DNA of 64,000 nucleotides from Fimbriiglobus ruber (lineage in GTDB: Bacteria > Planctomycetota > Planctomycetia > Gemmatales > Gemmataceae). The stretch spans positions 930,001-994,000 of the forward strand of contig NZ_NIDE01000001.1 of assembly GCF_002197845.1 (NCBI RefSeq). The letters are read 5' to 3'. The translations under genes and the position numbers were made by a program. This document shows, piece by piece, positions 35,470-44,354 of this stretch (the first letter of the stretch is position 1; each line of letters opens with the position of its first letter). The notes beneath the pieces were generated by a model that had not been told where the DNA came from, did not search any database, and saw nothing but the letters and a program-made list of their open reading frames with translations.

Positions 35470-37482
35470 TTAGCGATGCGAAAGCTGGTCCGCCAGGTGG
35501 GTCGCGCGTTCGGCCAAAGCGTGGGCGTGGCTGCCGCGGCCGGGGAAGCGTTTCGATTGCTCGGCCGCGAACGGCTCGTACCGCACCCACCACCCCTTGG
35601 CTTCGGTCCACGCTTCGGCGGCTTTTGCCCTCGCGGCATCCGCCGCATCTTTATGAGTCGCATCGTCGACAATGCGTTCGTATCGGATTTGGGCGCGCTC
35701 GGCTTGTTCGTGAACGCAGAGCGCGAGCAGGTACGTGGACTCGGCCGCGCCGGCGTCGCACATCGCCACGTCGATCAGTGCGTCGATCGGACCGCCTTCC
35801 TGTTTCATGAAAGCGACCATGTTCTGCTGGGCGTTGAGATACCCCGCCGGGTCGGTCTTCTCCTTGTCCCGCGCCACGCTCGCCGCGACCGACAGGTCTT
35901 TGACTTTTTTGGCCCACTCGCGGATGACCTGTTCCTGGTTTCGGTCGGTACGCACCCGTTCCTGGGCCGCGGTAAAGAGCTTGCGCTTCTGGACCAGCCG
36001 CGGGGTCACGTCGAAAAATTGGCCGCGCTCGATCTGCTCGCGGGGGTAGGGCGGCACCACGAACGACGCGACGAACACCGCGATCGCGCGACCGCCGATG
36101 AGCCGGATGATTTCCGGTGCCCCGAGGTCGAGTTCACTTTTCGGCAGCAAGTCGGGGATCAACGGGGCGATACTCGGTGGCGCGATACCGTTCCGGGCAG
36201 TCGCGAGCAGGTCTGCCGGCAGGGTACTCTCTTCGTAAGCCCGGAAGACGTTTGCCCCGATTCCGGTCCCGCCCTGATCGACCGGCAGATACGACTCAAG
36301 CACCCGCGTGTACCCGAACAGGTCGCCGACGGGGTTCCAAAATCGAACGTCGCCGAGTTTGGATTCGTCGGCGAACCGCTGCCGGAGCCCCACGGGATCA
36401 ATGGCGAGTCGGACCGGGTTGTCCGCCGCCATCTCCCGCTCGAAGCGGTTCCATCGCGGGGCGGCGGCACTCAACGGGACGGTGAGATACGGGGTCGCGT
36501 CTTTGATCGCGGCCGGGGGGATGTTCCACGGGCGGACTTTGTCTTCGAGCCACGGCTTGAGCAGGTCCGGGTTGCCCTTCAACTGGGCGAATGTCGCGAT
36601 GCCCTGGCCATTCGGGCCGGGAACCGATTCGCCGCGCCCGGGGGCGAACAACAACACGTCCGCGCCGACCCGGACGCCGACCGCCCAGAACGGGTCGGCC
36701 GGCCGCGGGGCACGGGGGTCGTTCTCGACCCGCCAGGCCGTATCGCCCGCCTCCGGCCCCCCGATCAGGCACGCATCCAGGTTCAACTGCTGAAGGGCGG
36801 CCAGGAACACGTACGCCCGTTCCAGGGAACTGCCCGACCCCCGGCGGAGGATTTGGGTAACGGGGACGGGAGGATTCGAGAGCGTCTTTTCGACCGTCTG
36901 GCTTCCTTCGCGGGTTTGGAGCGTCGTCACCCACGGGCTGAGAACGACCTGCCGACAAACCCAGGCGAAGACGATCCCGGCTTGCCGGGCGGGGGGCAGC
37001 CCCTCCACGTCGAGAGACCGGACGACGTCGCGGAGGAAGAGGCATTCGGTCAGGTAGTTGGGGTCCAGGTTGGTGTAGGCTGGCTGGCGGATTTCGCGGA
37101 CGTCGTTTTCATTCATCTCGGCCAACCGCCGAAGTTCGGCGTCGGTCGCGTTCGACCGCTTGGCATAAGCCCGCAGACTATCGTCGTCGAGCGAGAGAAG
37201 CTTCCGTACGACAGGCTCGGCCGCGGCGCTGAGGCCCTCCGGCTGGTATTTGGCGTCGGCGGCGACGGACAAGTCATTTTTCAATTGCCCGAGAACCCGG
37301 CGGCACCCGGCCCCGTCCGGTTCCTTGCGGATTTGAAGGGCGACCCGCGGCCACGGGTCTTCGGATTCTTTCTTGGCGTCGGTCGTGTTGACGACCGCGG
37401 GCCTGGTCGAACATCCGGCCGTGGCGATGACGCCGGCCGCGACCAGGAAAATCAGGCCCGAAACAACGGGAGGGAGTTTCAT
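35470..37482 (-). CDS. Lipoprotein with a transglutaminase-like domain
   Basis: The protein has 670 residues from the Met at 37482, with signal and lipobox MKLPPVVSGLIFLVAAGVIA then TAGC. The upstream frame into kdsA was dropped. The middle (LPPARQAGIVFAWVCRQVVL, then ILRRGSGSSLERAYVFLAAL and LNLDACLIGGPE) has a transglutaminase-like layout. However, the usual GxCxxxA nucleophile Cys is replaced in SGSSLERAYVF, so cross-linking or protease activity is questionable. The C-terminal half is helical (YAERIRA-type helices) with many Lys/Glu. It is probably anchored to the inner face of the outer layer or the cytoplasmic membrane. kdsA lies 8 nt upstream on the same strand. Confidence 0.75.
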   Translation of the reverse strand: MKLPPVVSGLIFLVAAGVIATAGCSTRPAVVNTTDAKKESEDPWPRVALQIRKEPDGAGCRRVLGQLKNDLSVAADAKYQPEGLSAAAEPVVRKLLSLDDDSLRAYAKRSNATDAELRRLAEMNENDVREIRQPAYTNLDPNYLTECLFLRDVVRSLDVEGLPPARQAGIVFAWVCRQVVLSPWVTTLQTREGSQTVEKTLSNPPVPVTQILRRGSGSSLERAYVFLAALQQLNLDACLIGGPEAGDTAWRVENDPRAPRPADPFWAVGVRVGADVLLFAPGRGESVPGPNGQGIATFAQLKGNPDLLKPWLEDKVRPWNIPPAAIKDATPYLTVPLSAAAPRWNRFEREMAADNPVRLAIDPVGLRQRFADESKLGDVRFWNPVGDLFGYTRVLESYLPVDQGGTGIGANVFRAYEESTLPADLLATARNGIAPPSIAPLIPDLLPKSELDLGAPEIIRLIGGRAIAVFVASFVVPPYPREQIERGQFFDVTPRLVQKRKLFTAAQERVRTDRNQEQVIREWAKKVKDLSVAASVARDKEKTDPAGYLNAQQNMVAFMKQEGGPIDALIDVAMCDAGAAESTYLLALCVHEQAERAQIRYERIVDDATHKDAADAARAKAAEAWTEAKGWWVRYEPFAAEQSKRFPGRGSHAHALAERATHLADQLSHR

Positions 37483-37490
37483 CGCGGGTC

Positions 37491-38324
37491 TCAAGTCACC
37501 GGCTCGGGTAGCGCGGCCCGGATTCGGAGGCAGGTCTGAATCAGAGCCGGAAGGTCGTCCAGGGGAATCATGTTCGGGCCGTCGCTCGGCGCGCGGTCCG
37601 GGTCCGGGTGGGTCTCGATGAAGACTCCGTTGCACCCGGCCGCGACGGCCGCGCGAGCCAGGTAGGGAACCATCTTGCGGTCCCCACCCGTCCGGTCGCC
37701 GAGCGCGCCCGGAGTCTGTACGCTGTGCGTGGCGTCAAAGATCACCGGCGCCCCGGTTTCCTGCATCCAGGGAATCGCCCGCATGTCGTTGACCAGCGTG
37801 CCGTAGCCGAAGGTCGTCCCGCGCTCGGTCAGTAACACTTGCCGGTTGCCGACTTCCGCCAACTTCGAGACCACGTTTTTCATGTCCCACGGGGCCATGA
37901 ACTGCCCCTTCTTCACGTTCACGATGCGGCCCGTTTGTCCCGCCGCCACGATCAGGTCCGTTTGGCGGGCGAGGAACGCGGGAATTTGAAGAATGTCACA
38001 CACTTCGGCGACCGGCACGGCCTGAGCCGTCTCGTGCAAGTCCGTCGTGACGGGGAGGCCGGTCGCGTCCTTGACCGCGGCCAGGATCTTCAACCCTTCC
38101 TCCATCCCGACGCCCCGGAACGATTTTCCGGACGTCCGGTTCGCCTTGTCGAACGACGCCTTGAATACAAGCGGGATGGCGAGTTCGTCCGCGGTGCGGC
38201 GGAGGACGTCCGCGACGCGGAGTGTAAACTCGCGGGACTCGATCACGCACGGCCCGGCGATCCACAACAGTGGCGAGCCCGTGCCGACCGTCCACCGGCC
38301 GATGTTAACGATACTGGGAGTCAT
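37491..38324 (-). CDS. kdsA: 3-deoxy-8-phosphooctulonate synthase
   Basis: The protein has 277 residues with the DAHP/KDO-8-P synthase pattern: [100 protein letters not shown] and [20 protein letters not shown], with [20 protein letters not shown] near the end. It condenses phosphoenolpyruvate with arabinose-5-phosphate to KDO-8-phosphate for lipopolysaccharide core synthesis. The gene implies an LPS-type outer membrane. The downstream gene (35470-37482) starts 8 nt after its stop, so they form an operon. Confidence 0.95.
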   Translation of the reverse strand: MTPSIVNIGRWTVGTGSPLLWIAGPCVIESREFTLRVADVLRRTADELAIPLVFKASFDKANRTSGKSFRGVGMEEGLKILAAVKDATGLPVTTDLHETAQAVPVAEVCDILQIPAFLARQTDLIVAAGQTGRIVNVKKGQFMAPWDMKNVVSKLAEVGNRQVLLTERGTTFGYGTLVNDMRAIPWMQETGAPVIFDATHSVQTPGALGDRTGGDRKMVPYLARAAVAAGCNGVFIETHPDPDRAPSDGPNMIPLDDLPALIQTCLRIRAALPEPVT

Positions 38325-38343
38325 AAGAGTTTGCCGTGGTGGC

Positions 38344-38700
38344 TCACGTTTTGGGTTTCGGTTGCGGCAGCGCGTCGATCTTCGCGGCCAGGATAAAGTC
38401 GTTCTCGGTCAACCCGCCGACCGCGTGGGTCGTGATCTCGATCGTGACGGACCGGTAATTGACGAGGTGCAGGTCCGGGTGATGATCTTCCTCCCGGGCG
38501 ACGGGCGCGATGCGGTTGAAGAAGTCCAACGCTTCATCGAAATCTTTCACCTGCCACCGGCGCGATAGTCGTATCCCCTCGTCCGCCAGTTGCCACGCGG
38601 AAACGGCCGGGAGGAGTTGGCTGATCTCATCCGCAGACAGAAGGGGCAGGCCACCCCGACAACTCTTGCACTTCATCCGGCGCAAGTGGTCCGCGGTCAT
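38344..38700 (-). CDS. phhB: Pterin-4a-carbinolamine dehydratase
   Basis: The protein has 118 residues from the Met at 38700 ([20 protein letters not shown]); an earlier Met at 38754 adds a stretch without family character. The CxxC-GG-P start is usual in bacterial members. The catalytic signature is [20 protein letters not shown] followed by [20 protein letters not shown], giving the HHP/Y/TH/GLT residues. It dehydrates 4a-hydroxytetrahydrobiopterin to recycle pterin cofactor. No phenylalanine hydroxylase gene is nearby. kdsA starts 19 nt downstream, so the two could be co-transcribed. Confidence 0.9.
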   Translation of the reverse strand: MTADHLRRMKCKSCRGGLPLLSADEISQLLPAVSAWQLADEGIRLSRRWQVKDFDEALDFFNRIAPVAREEDHHPDLHLVNYRSVTIEITTHAVGGLTENDFILAAKIDALPQPKPKT

Positions 38701-38913
38701 GGCCGTACTCGGTGAAAACGGATTCGCGCCCGAGGTGAAGGATACGAAGACCATCGCGGGGCCACAACACGAACGAGAATCGTCGTGACACGGTGGCTGA
38801 GGCCCGTTGGCGGGTTTCGCCGATCCGATCCGTCAACCCGGATAAGGCTTTACCGCGGGACCGGGCAACGCGACACTGGGCGAAACTTCGTTCTCCATTC
38901 TCCCGGAGTGGTC

Positions 38914-40008
38914 ATGGACCGTCGCACGTTTCTTGCCGCCTCCCTCACGCTTCCTCTCGCCGCAACAGCACGAGCCGAGGCTCGCGTCTCACGATTCCTG
39001 TACGTCGTTTGCCCCGGCATCCGCGACTATCTGGAATTCGGCGGGGCCGGCATCCTCGTCTTCGACATCGACGACGGGCACAAGTTCGTGAAGCGGATCG
39101 CCACGGACGCGAGCAAGGTCGGCAAGCCGCGAAACATCAAGGGCGTTGTCGCCAATGCGGCCACCAGGAAACTCCATTTCACCACGCCGGAATCGCTCTA
39201 CTGTGTCGATCTGTTGACCGAAAAAACGGACTGGGGGACGGAACTGCCGAAGGGCTGCGACCGCGTGGCGTCGACTCCCGACGGGAAAATGTTGTACGTG
39301 CCGTCCTTCGAGAAAGACATTTGGAACGTGGTCGAGACCGCGACCGGAAAGGTCGTCACGGACATCGAGACCAAGAGCGGGTCGCACAACACGATTTGCG
39401 GGCTCGACGGCAAGAAGGTTTATCTCGCGGGGTTGAAGTCGCCCTTCCTTTCGATCGCGGACACCAAGACGAACAAGGTGGTCGAAAAGGTTGGACCTTT
39501 CGCGGCCGCGATTCGCCCGTTTACCGTGAACGGCTCCCAGACCTTGTGCTTTGTGAACGTAAACGAACTGCTCGGTTTCGAGATCGGCGACTTGAAGACG
39601 GGCAAGAAATTGCACCGGGTCGAAGTGCCGGAGTTTAAACAAGGACCAGTCAAGCGACACGGCTGCCCCAGCCACGGAATCGGTTTGACGCCGGACGAGA
39701 GAGAAGTGTGGGTCGTCGACGGCTTCAACGAGCGAGTTCACGTGTTCGACACGACCGCGATGCCGCCGACATGGACAAGGAGCATCAAACTCCGCGAACA
39801 GCCGGGTTGGGTGACGTTCAGTCTCGATGGCAAATACGCCTATCCATCGACGGGCGAGGTGATCGACACCACCACGAAGAAAATCGTGACGGCACTGAGC
39901 GACGAAAAGGGCGGCCCGGTTCACAGCGAAAAGATGGTCGAGATCCACTTCAAAGATGGCGTGCCGGTCGCGACCGGAGACCAGTTCGGACTCGGGAGAA
40001 AAGTGTGA
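38914..40008 (+). CDS. Exported YncE-like beta-propeller protein
   Basis: The protein has 364 residues from the ATG at 38914 (GGAG site 5 nt upstream) with an export signal (MDRRTFLAASLTLPLAATAR, RR near the start and cleavage near ARAEA). Repeated beta units carry phrases such as ILVFDIDDGHKFVKRIATDA, RVASTPDGKMLYVPSFEKDI and IGLTPDEREVWVVDGFNERV, typical of seven-bladed YVTN/YncE-type propellers. The role is binding or scaffolding outside the cytoplasm; no enzyme motif is seen. Its last 59 nt overlap the converging endonuclease-fold gene. Confidence 0.85.
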   Translation: MDRRTFLAASLTLPLAATARAEARVSRFLYVVCPGIRDYLEFGGAGILVFDIDDGHKFVKRIATDASKVGKPRNIKGVVANAATRKLHFTTPESLYCVDLLTEKTDWGTELPKGCDRVASTPDGKMLYVPSFEKDIWNVVETATGKVVTDIETKSGSHNTICGLDGKKVYLAGLKSPFLSIADTKTNKVVEKVGPFAAAIRPFTVNGSQTLCFVNVNELLGFEIGDLKTGKKLHRVEVPEFKQGPVKRHGCPSHGIGLTPDEREVWVVDGFNERVHVFDTTAMPPTWTRSIKLREQPGWVTFSLDGKYAYPSTGEVIDTTTKKIVTALSDEKGGPVHSEKMVEIHFKDGVPVATGDQFGLGRKV

Positions 40009-41014
40009 TTGGGCGCCGTGCGTAAAAGGTCTTGTCTTGTGGGACCGATGTGCCGCCGGTTTCTGAGCGCTTTGGTACCGATCTCGGGGCAGCGAGCGAG
40101 AAGTCGAATACCTGATACCGGTGGTCGCTATTGCCACCCATTCCGCCGAGCCGGTAAGACGCGGGAACGACCCGCGGCCCGTGTAGGGTGTGGTCGAGGG
40201 CGTAGACCGGGACCGGAACCGGCCAGGTATAGCCCCACCCACCTCCGGCGGTGTGGTAAGCGTGATGGTAGCCCTCCGGCAACTCGACCAGCCCCCAGGA
40301 TCGTCGCGGGGCGTTGAAGTCCCCGACGACCAGGTCCGGCGAGTGCTGCGAGATCAATTCGTTGACCTCCCTCAGCAACGGGTTCCGCGCAATCCAAACT
40401 TCGGACGGCAGATCGACCACGAACACGGAGATCTGTTTGCCATCAAGCGTCCACGTCACCGCCTGAACCTCGAACCCGTCGCTATTCCTCAACCATCCGT
40501 TGGCTCGGATTTCCCCTCGCCCGATCACAGCCAGGTTGGCAAACGTAATCGCCTGGTATCCCACACCGAGTTGATCGCGGAGAACCCCGACGTGGGCGGC
40601 ATTAGCGATGTCCGTCAGGACGTACAGGTCAGCCCGCTCGTTAACCATGTACTCGCCTATGCCCGGCCGACCGGGTCGTCCTCCGGTGTTCCAGTGGATG
40701 AGCCGAAACTCTCCCTGTGACTTATCCTTCCCAAGTCCGAAGTGATTCTCGACCAGTCCGACGAACAGCAGGGGCGGAAGAGCGAACCCGAGGGCCATGA
40801 GGGCCGGCCGTCGGTGGTTCATCACGGCGCTCAGGCCGGCGATGGCGACCAACACGACGACCATGACGACAGACGGGATGTAGAAGCAGAGGCCGGTAAT
40901 CCAGGTCGCGTCGCGTGCGAGTTGACCGACCACCCAGGCGACGAAGAGAGCCGAAGCTCCAAAAGACATGATTACTCGAAGTCGAGCGGCGCGGGGCATC
41001 GCGGGCAATGACAT
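39950..41014 (-). CDS. Membrane-anchored endonuclease/exonuclease/phosphatase (EEP) family protein
   Basis: The protein has 354 residues from the Met at 41014 (MSLPAMPRAARLRVIMSFGA). The first ~100 residues hold three hydrophobic helices (ASALFVAWVVGQLARDATWI, FYIPSVVMVVVLVAIAGLSA, ALMALGFALPPLLFVGLVEN). The EEP fold follows: RLIHWNTGGRPGRPG (reduced first motif), ADLYVLTDIANAA, QISVFVVDLPSEVW, LVVGDFNAPRRSWGLVELPE and GNSDHRYQVFDFSLA, with late GDFN and SDH motifs. The family contains nucleases and phosphodiesterases. The stop codon lies 59 nt inside the converging beta-propeller gene. Confidence 0.85.
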   Translation of the reverse strand: MSLPAMPRAARLRVIMSFGASALFVAWVVGQLARDATWITGLCFYIPSVVMVVVLVAIAGLSAVMNHRRPALMALGFALPPLLFVGLVENHFGLGKDKSQGEFRLIHWNTGGRPGRPGIGEYMVNERADLYVLTDIANAAHVGVLRDQLGVGYQAITFANLAVIGRGEIRANGWLRNSDGFEVQAVTWTLDGKQISVFVVDLPSEVWIARNPLLREVNELISQHSPDLVVGDFNAPRRSWGLVELPEGYHHAYHTAGGGWGYTWPVPVPVYALDHTLHGPRVVPASYRLGGMGGNSDHRYQVFDFSLAAPRSVPKRSETGGTSVPQDKTFYARRPITLFSRVRTGLRSRPARHL

Positions 41015-41138
41015 GTCGGTGCCCAAAGCAGCCAAGAGTTTACTCAGATTTCTCCGCTGGAGTAGCGAGCTTATGGGCGGTTGGGGTCTGGGTCGACCCC
41101 AACGCCTTCCCGTTATGGGACGGATCTTTTCAGGCCGC

Positions 41139-42035
41139 CTACTTGATTGACAGCGCGGTGTGGATTTCGCGGATCGCGGCGTGGACGTTGGTCGCGGCGT
41201 TATGGCTGGCCGGGATCTCGCCCATGACGCCGGACAGGATCTGAGAGGCTTGCGTCAGGTGGGCGTCGGACGCAGCCTGGTTCATTTTCCCACCTTGACC
41301 GCCTTGATTGTTGCCTGCCGCCCCTTGGGCGTTATTGGCCCCGGCTTGGTTGTTGCCTGCCGCCCCTTGGGCGTTATTGGCCCCGGCCTGGTTATTCCGG
41401 GCGACGCCTTGCCCGTTCTTCGCGCCACCCTGGTTGTTGCCGGCCACACCCTGAGCGTTTTTCGCCCCGGTTTGGTTGGCGCCCGACGACCCGTTGTGGT
41501 TGTTTATGTTCGAGAGGTGGTGAAGAGCGGTCGCCACCTCGTGAGCGGCTTTCGCGCGGTGCCCGTGGTAGTCGTGGTCGGCGTTCATGAGCAGCGCGTG
41601 GGCGTTCTTCAGCGCGGCTATCGCCTTTGCGTTCGCCGAGTTTCCCGAAGAGTTATTGGTGTTGTTGTGGTGTGACAGGCTCGTCGTGTTCGCCGTCGTC
41701 CCGTTGTGGTGGGTGGACGTCAGGGTTCCCGTGGTGCCCGTCCCGTTGTGGTGGGTAGACGTCAGGGTTCCCGTGGTGCCCGTCCCCGTGGTGCCCGTCC
41801 CCGTGGTGCCCGTCCCCGTGGTGCCCGTCCCGCTGTGGTGGTGGGTCGATGTCAGGGTTCCCGTCCCCTGGACCTGGGTGGACGGTGCCACCGTCGTTGT
41901 GCCGGCCGTGTTATGCTGGGATGAGTGACCATGCGAATGGCCCCCCACCGGCGCGGCCGAAAGTGTCAGGGTGGAGACCGCGGCCAAACTGGCCGCGACC
42001 GCCAACCGACCGGTAGTAACGCTAAACACAGACAC
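41139..42035 (-). CDS. Exported low-complexity protein with Gly-Thr, His and Asn-Gln repeats
   Basis: The protein has 298 residues with a signal peptide (about residues 1-28, MSVFSVTTGRLAVAASLAAV). The rest is repetitive: GTGTT pentads (15-nt units around 41776-41835), the phrase LTSTHHNGT repeated, His/Asn-rich text, and four copies of a 14-residue unit like NNQAGANNAQGAAG (42-nt units, about 41299-41470). Ordered-looking segments remain at about 135-170 (IAALKNAHALLMNADHDYHG) and at the end (SQILSGVMGEIPASHNAATN, VHAAIREIHTAL). It is probably a secreted or surface protein. The DNA repeats allow copy-number change. Confidence 0.8.
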   Translation of the reverse strand: MSVFSVTTGRLAVAASLAAVSTLTLSAAPVGGHSHGHSSQHNTAGTTTVAPSTQVQGTGTLTSTHHHSGTGTTGTGTTGTGTTGTGTTGTLTSTHHNGTGTTGTLTSTHHNGTTANTTSLSHHNNTNNSSGNSANAKAIAALKNAHALLMNADHDYHGHRAKAAHEVATALHHLSNINNHNGSSGANQTGAKNAQGVAGNNQGGAKNGQGVARNNQAGANNAQGAAGNNQAGANNAQGAAGNNQGGQGGKMNQAASDAHLTQASQILSGVMGEIPASHNAATNVHAAIREIHTALSIK

Positions 42036-42335
42036 GATGAGCCTCCCGGAAGTGAGTTTTCAGCGTCGCGTGGGTGTTGAGGGCAAACAAGCTGAGGGTC
42101 TGGTATTTCGAAAAGTGCAAGAACGGCCGCACCCACTACAACCTTATAACACGTCCGACCAAGTCGGGTTCTGTGGTTTATGCGACTTGCGACACTATGA
42201 GAAGTGCTTCCGACTCGACTCGTTCAGCTTAGTTATCGTGATGTGCGGGAGCGTTCCGTTCTCGGCAATAAAGTCGTCTCGCGGACACAACCTGAGCCGC
42301 GATCGGGTGGCCTGGTCGATGATGAATTGTGGTCT
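42036..42335. other. Intergenic region, 300 bp
   Basis: The region lies between the low-complexity gene's start and the kinase gene's stop, both on the minus strand. No coding-like frame is seen. It should contain the promoter of the exported repeat protein; TTATAAGG near 42142-42149 on the minus strand is a weak -10 candidate. Confidence 0.5.
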
Positions 42336-43832
42336 TTATTCGCCTTCGTCGTGATCGCTGGGCTTAATCTCGGGGAGGGCTTCCCGGTAGTGGGCCGCGA
42401 GCTGTTTCATCGTGACGGGGCGGATCAGTACCGATCCGCCGGGCAGCCCGCGGACCTCGTTTTCCCACCCGGCCTGGTCTTCGTTCAACATTAACGCCCC
42501 GGCCAAATCCAGCCGCATGCTGGCGGCCTCGCGCAAAACTTTGCGGTACGCCTCAACCCCGTCGCGGCCGGCCGTCCCGCCGTCCACAAGGAGGGCGTGG
42601 AACGGGGCGGACTGGTAGCGCTTGAGCGCCTGGTTCGCGTCGACGGAAATGAGTACCCGGAACCCGAGCTTCTTGAACTTGTCCCGGAACACGTCCTGCA
42701 GCTTGACGTGCTGTTCGACGATGTAAATGGTCAACGCCCCGGCTGCCCGGCGGCTCGCTTCGGCGTTTCCGCTCAGCTCCGCCCGGGTCGCCCGGATCGT
42801 TTCCAGAAACTGCGCGGGGGTTTGGTACCGCGAGGAAGGCTCGAACGACACCGCCCGGGCGATGAGCCGCTGGAGGGACGGGTGCATGCCGACCTCGGGC
42901 GCCTTCATGGCCAGCGTGCTTTCCACCTGCTCGTACCGCCGCCGCTGCAGTTTCGTGGCCCGGTCCTTGGTCACCGGCATGAGCGGTTCGCCGATGACCA
43001 TTTCGTACAGCACGTGGCCGAGGAAATAGATGTCGCTGCGGACGTCGCCGCGGGTGATGTTGGTCGCCTTTTCCAGACCGGCGTAGTCGATGGTCCGGTC
43101 GATCGCCACGTCTTCGTCCTTGTCGCTCGCCCGCCCGATTTCCATGTGCCCGGCATTTTGGATACTCATTTCCGCGAGCCCGAAGTCGACCAGTTTGGTC
43201 GTCTTGTCCGTGGAAATGAGGATGTTCGAGGCCTTGATGTCGCGGTGGGTCAAGCCGCGCGACCAGGCGTAAGCCAGTCCGGCGGCGCACTCCTCCATCA
43301 TCCGCAGCGCCTCGTCCACTTCGAGCTTCTTGCGGATCGTCAGAATGTCCCGCAGGTTCCCGCCTTCGACGAATTCCATCACGATGTAATACTGGCCGGT
43401 CACCTTGTCCTGGTTGACGGCCAGCATGCCGACGATGTTCGGGTGCTGGAGGGTCAGCCCGATGCGGCCTTCGCGCATGAACTGGTCGACCTTTTGCGGG
43501 TCGTCCGTCCACTTTCGGCGGAGGACTTTGATGGCGACGACCTGGCCCGATCGCGGGTCGTCGCCGCGGTATACGCGGCCGAACGTCCCGGACGAGATTT
43601 TGTACAGCACCCGGTAGCCGCCGAGGATGAACCCGTCCTTGTCGCCCTTCAGGAGCTTCGACCCCTGCAAGGGGGTGAGCATGCTTTTGCGCTGCAGGTA
43701 CTGAACGAGGTCCGAGGCGGAAGCGGACTTGCCGCCCACCTCGTAGACGCACTCCCGAGCGGTGTTCTCTTCGAGGAGTCCGATCCGGACGATCAGGTTC
43801 GCCATTGTGCCGGCGTCGACAGCTTCTTCCAT
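42336..43832 (-). CDS. Ser/Thr protein kinase fused to a degraded receiver domain
   Basis: The protein has 498 residues. An N-terminal ~70-residue region is followed by a kinase (about 72-350): YKISSGTFGRVYRG, Lys102, HRDIKASNIL (Asp198, Asn203) and DFGLAEMS (Asp216). The activation-loop landmark APE is absent; the sequence there is RTIDYAGLEKATNITRG. Residues ~365-485 look like a receiver (LTIYIVEQHVKLQDVFRDKF, FHALLVDGGTAGRDGVEAYR, GGSVLIRPVTMKQLAAHY). Asp417 fits the phosphoacceptor, but the acidic pair at the start is reduced to one Glu and the conserved Lys is Arg471. There is no membrane helix. It could link kinase signalling to a pseudo-receiver. Confidence 0.9.
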   Translation of the reverse strand: MEEAVDAGTMANLIVRIGLLEENTARECVYEVGGKSASASDLVQYLQRKSMLTPLQGSKLLKGDKDGFILGGYRVLYKISSGTFGRVYRGDDPRSGQVVAIKVLRRKWTDDPQKVDQFMREGRIGLTLQHPNIVGMLAVNQDKVTGQYYIVMEFVEGGNLRDILTIRKKLEVDEALRMMEECAAGLAYAWSRGLTHRDIKASNILISTDKTTKLVDFGLAEMSIQNAGHMEIGRASDKDEDVAIDRTIDYAGLEKATNITRGDVRSDIYFLGHVLYEMVIGEPLMPVTKDRATKLQRRRYEQVESTLAMKAPEVGMHPSLQRLIARAVSFEPSSRYQTPAQFLETIRATRAELSGNAEASRRAAGALTIYIVEQHVKLQDVFRDKFKKLGFRVLISVDANQALKRYQSAPFHALLVDGGTAGRDGVEAYRKVLREAASMRLDLAGALMLNEDQAGWENEVRGLPGGSVLIRPVTMKQLAAHYREALPEIKPSDHDEGE

Positions 43833-44354
43833 ATGACGGATCGCGGATGGAGTCTACGGGCGCGGACTTGGATGAAGACCACCGAGTGGCCCGATAATTT
43901 AAAATAAACGCAACCGGCCCCGAGTGCAACGAAATGGCCGCATTCGCCCGGGCGGAACCAAGGATATTCGTGGCACTTTACAATCTACCATGCCGCGCGA
44001 GGCCAGGCGCCGGAACGACACGGTTATTGCTGACGCATGAAAACCCGTCGATCCGTCGATGATGTTCCTTGGCCGTGTGAAGCAGGCGAGTCAGGCCACT
44101 TCATCGCGCGCCATCCCCGGGGGAGCGAGCAACGTCAACGATACCATGATGGGAGCCGCAAAAAACCGTCTTGTGAATACGGATGAGAAGGCGGCTATCC
44201 GAACCCGCCTGAACAATCGTTATGGCCCCTTCAAGTCCTCAACCGTGGAGATCATCGCTCGGTCGCTGAGCTTTATGGGGTGTGCGTTGGTGAATCGTTA
44301 TACTCGGCAAAATTGATGAGATCACACCGCCGGAAACTTCCGCTGGATCTTTCG
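43833..44354. other. Intergenic region, 522 bp, no supported gene
   Basis: The region lies upstream of the kinase gene and downstream of the phosphatase-like/SUI1 fusion gene. A plus-strand frame at 44059-44316 (85 codons) has no ribosome-binding site and odd composition, so it was not called. The base composition is a little lower in GC than the neighbours. Confidence 0.5.

Noticed and set aside
41299-41835. Regular short repeats resembling a CRISPR array
   Set aside because: The repeats are contiguous, in frame and translated as low-complexity protein; there are no unique spacers.
44059-44316. 85-codon plus-strand frame
   Set aside because: No ribosome-binding site and codon usage unlike neighbours; no similarity recognised.
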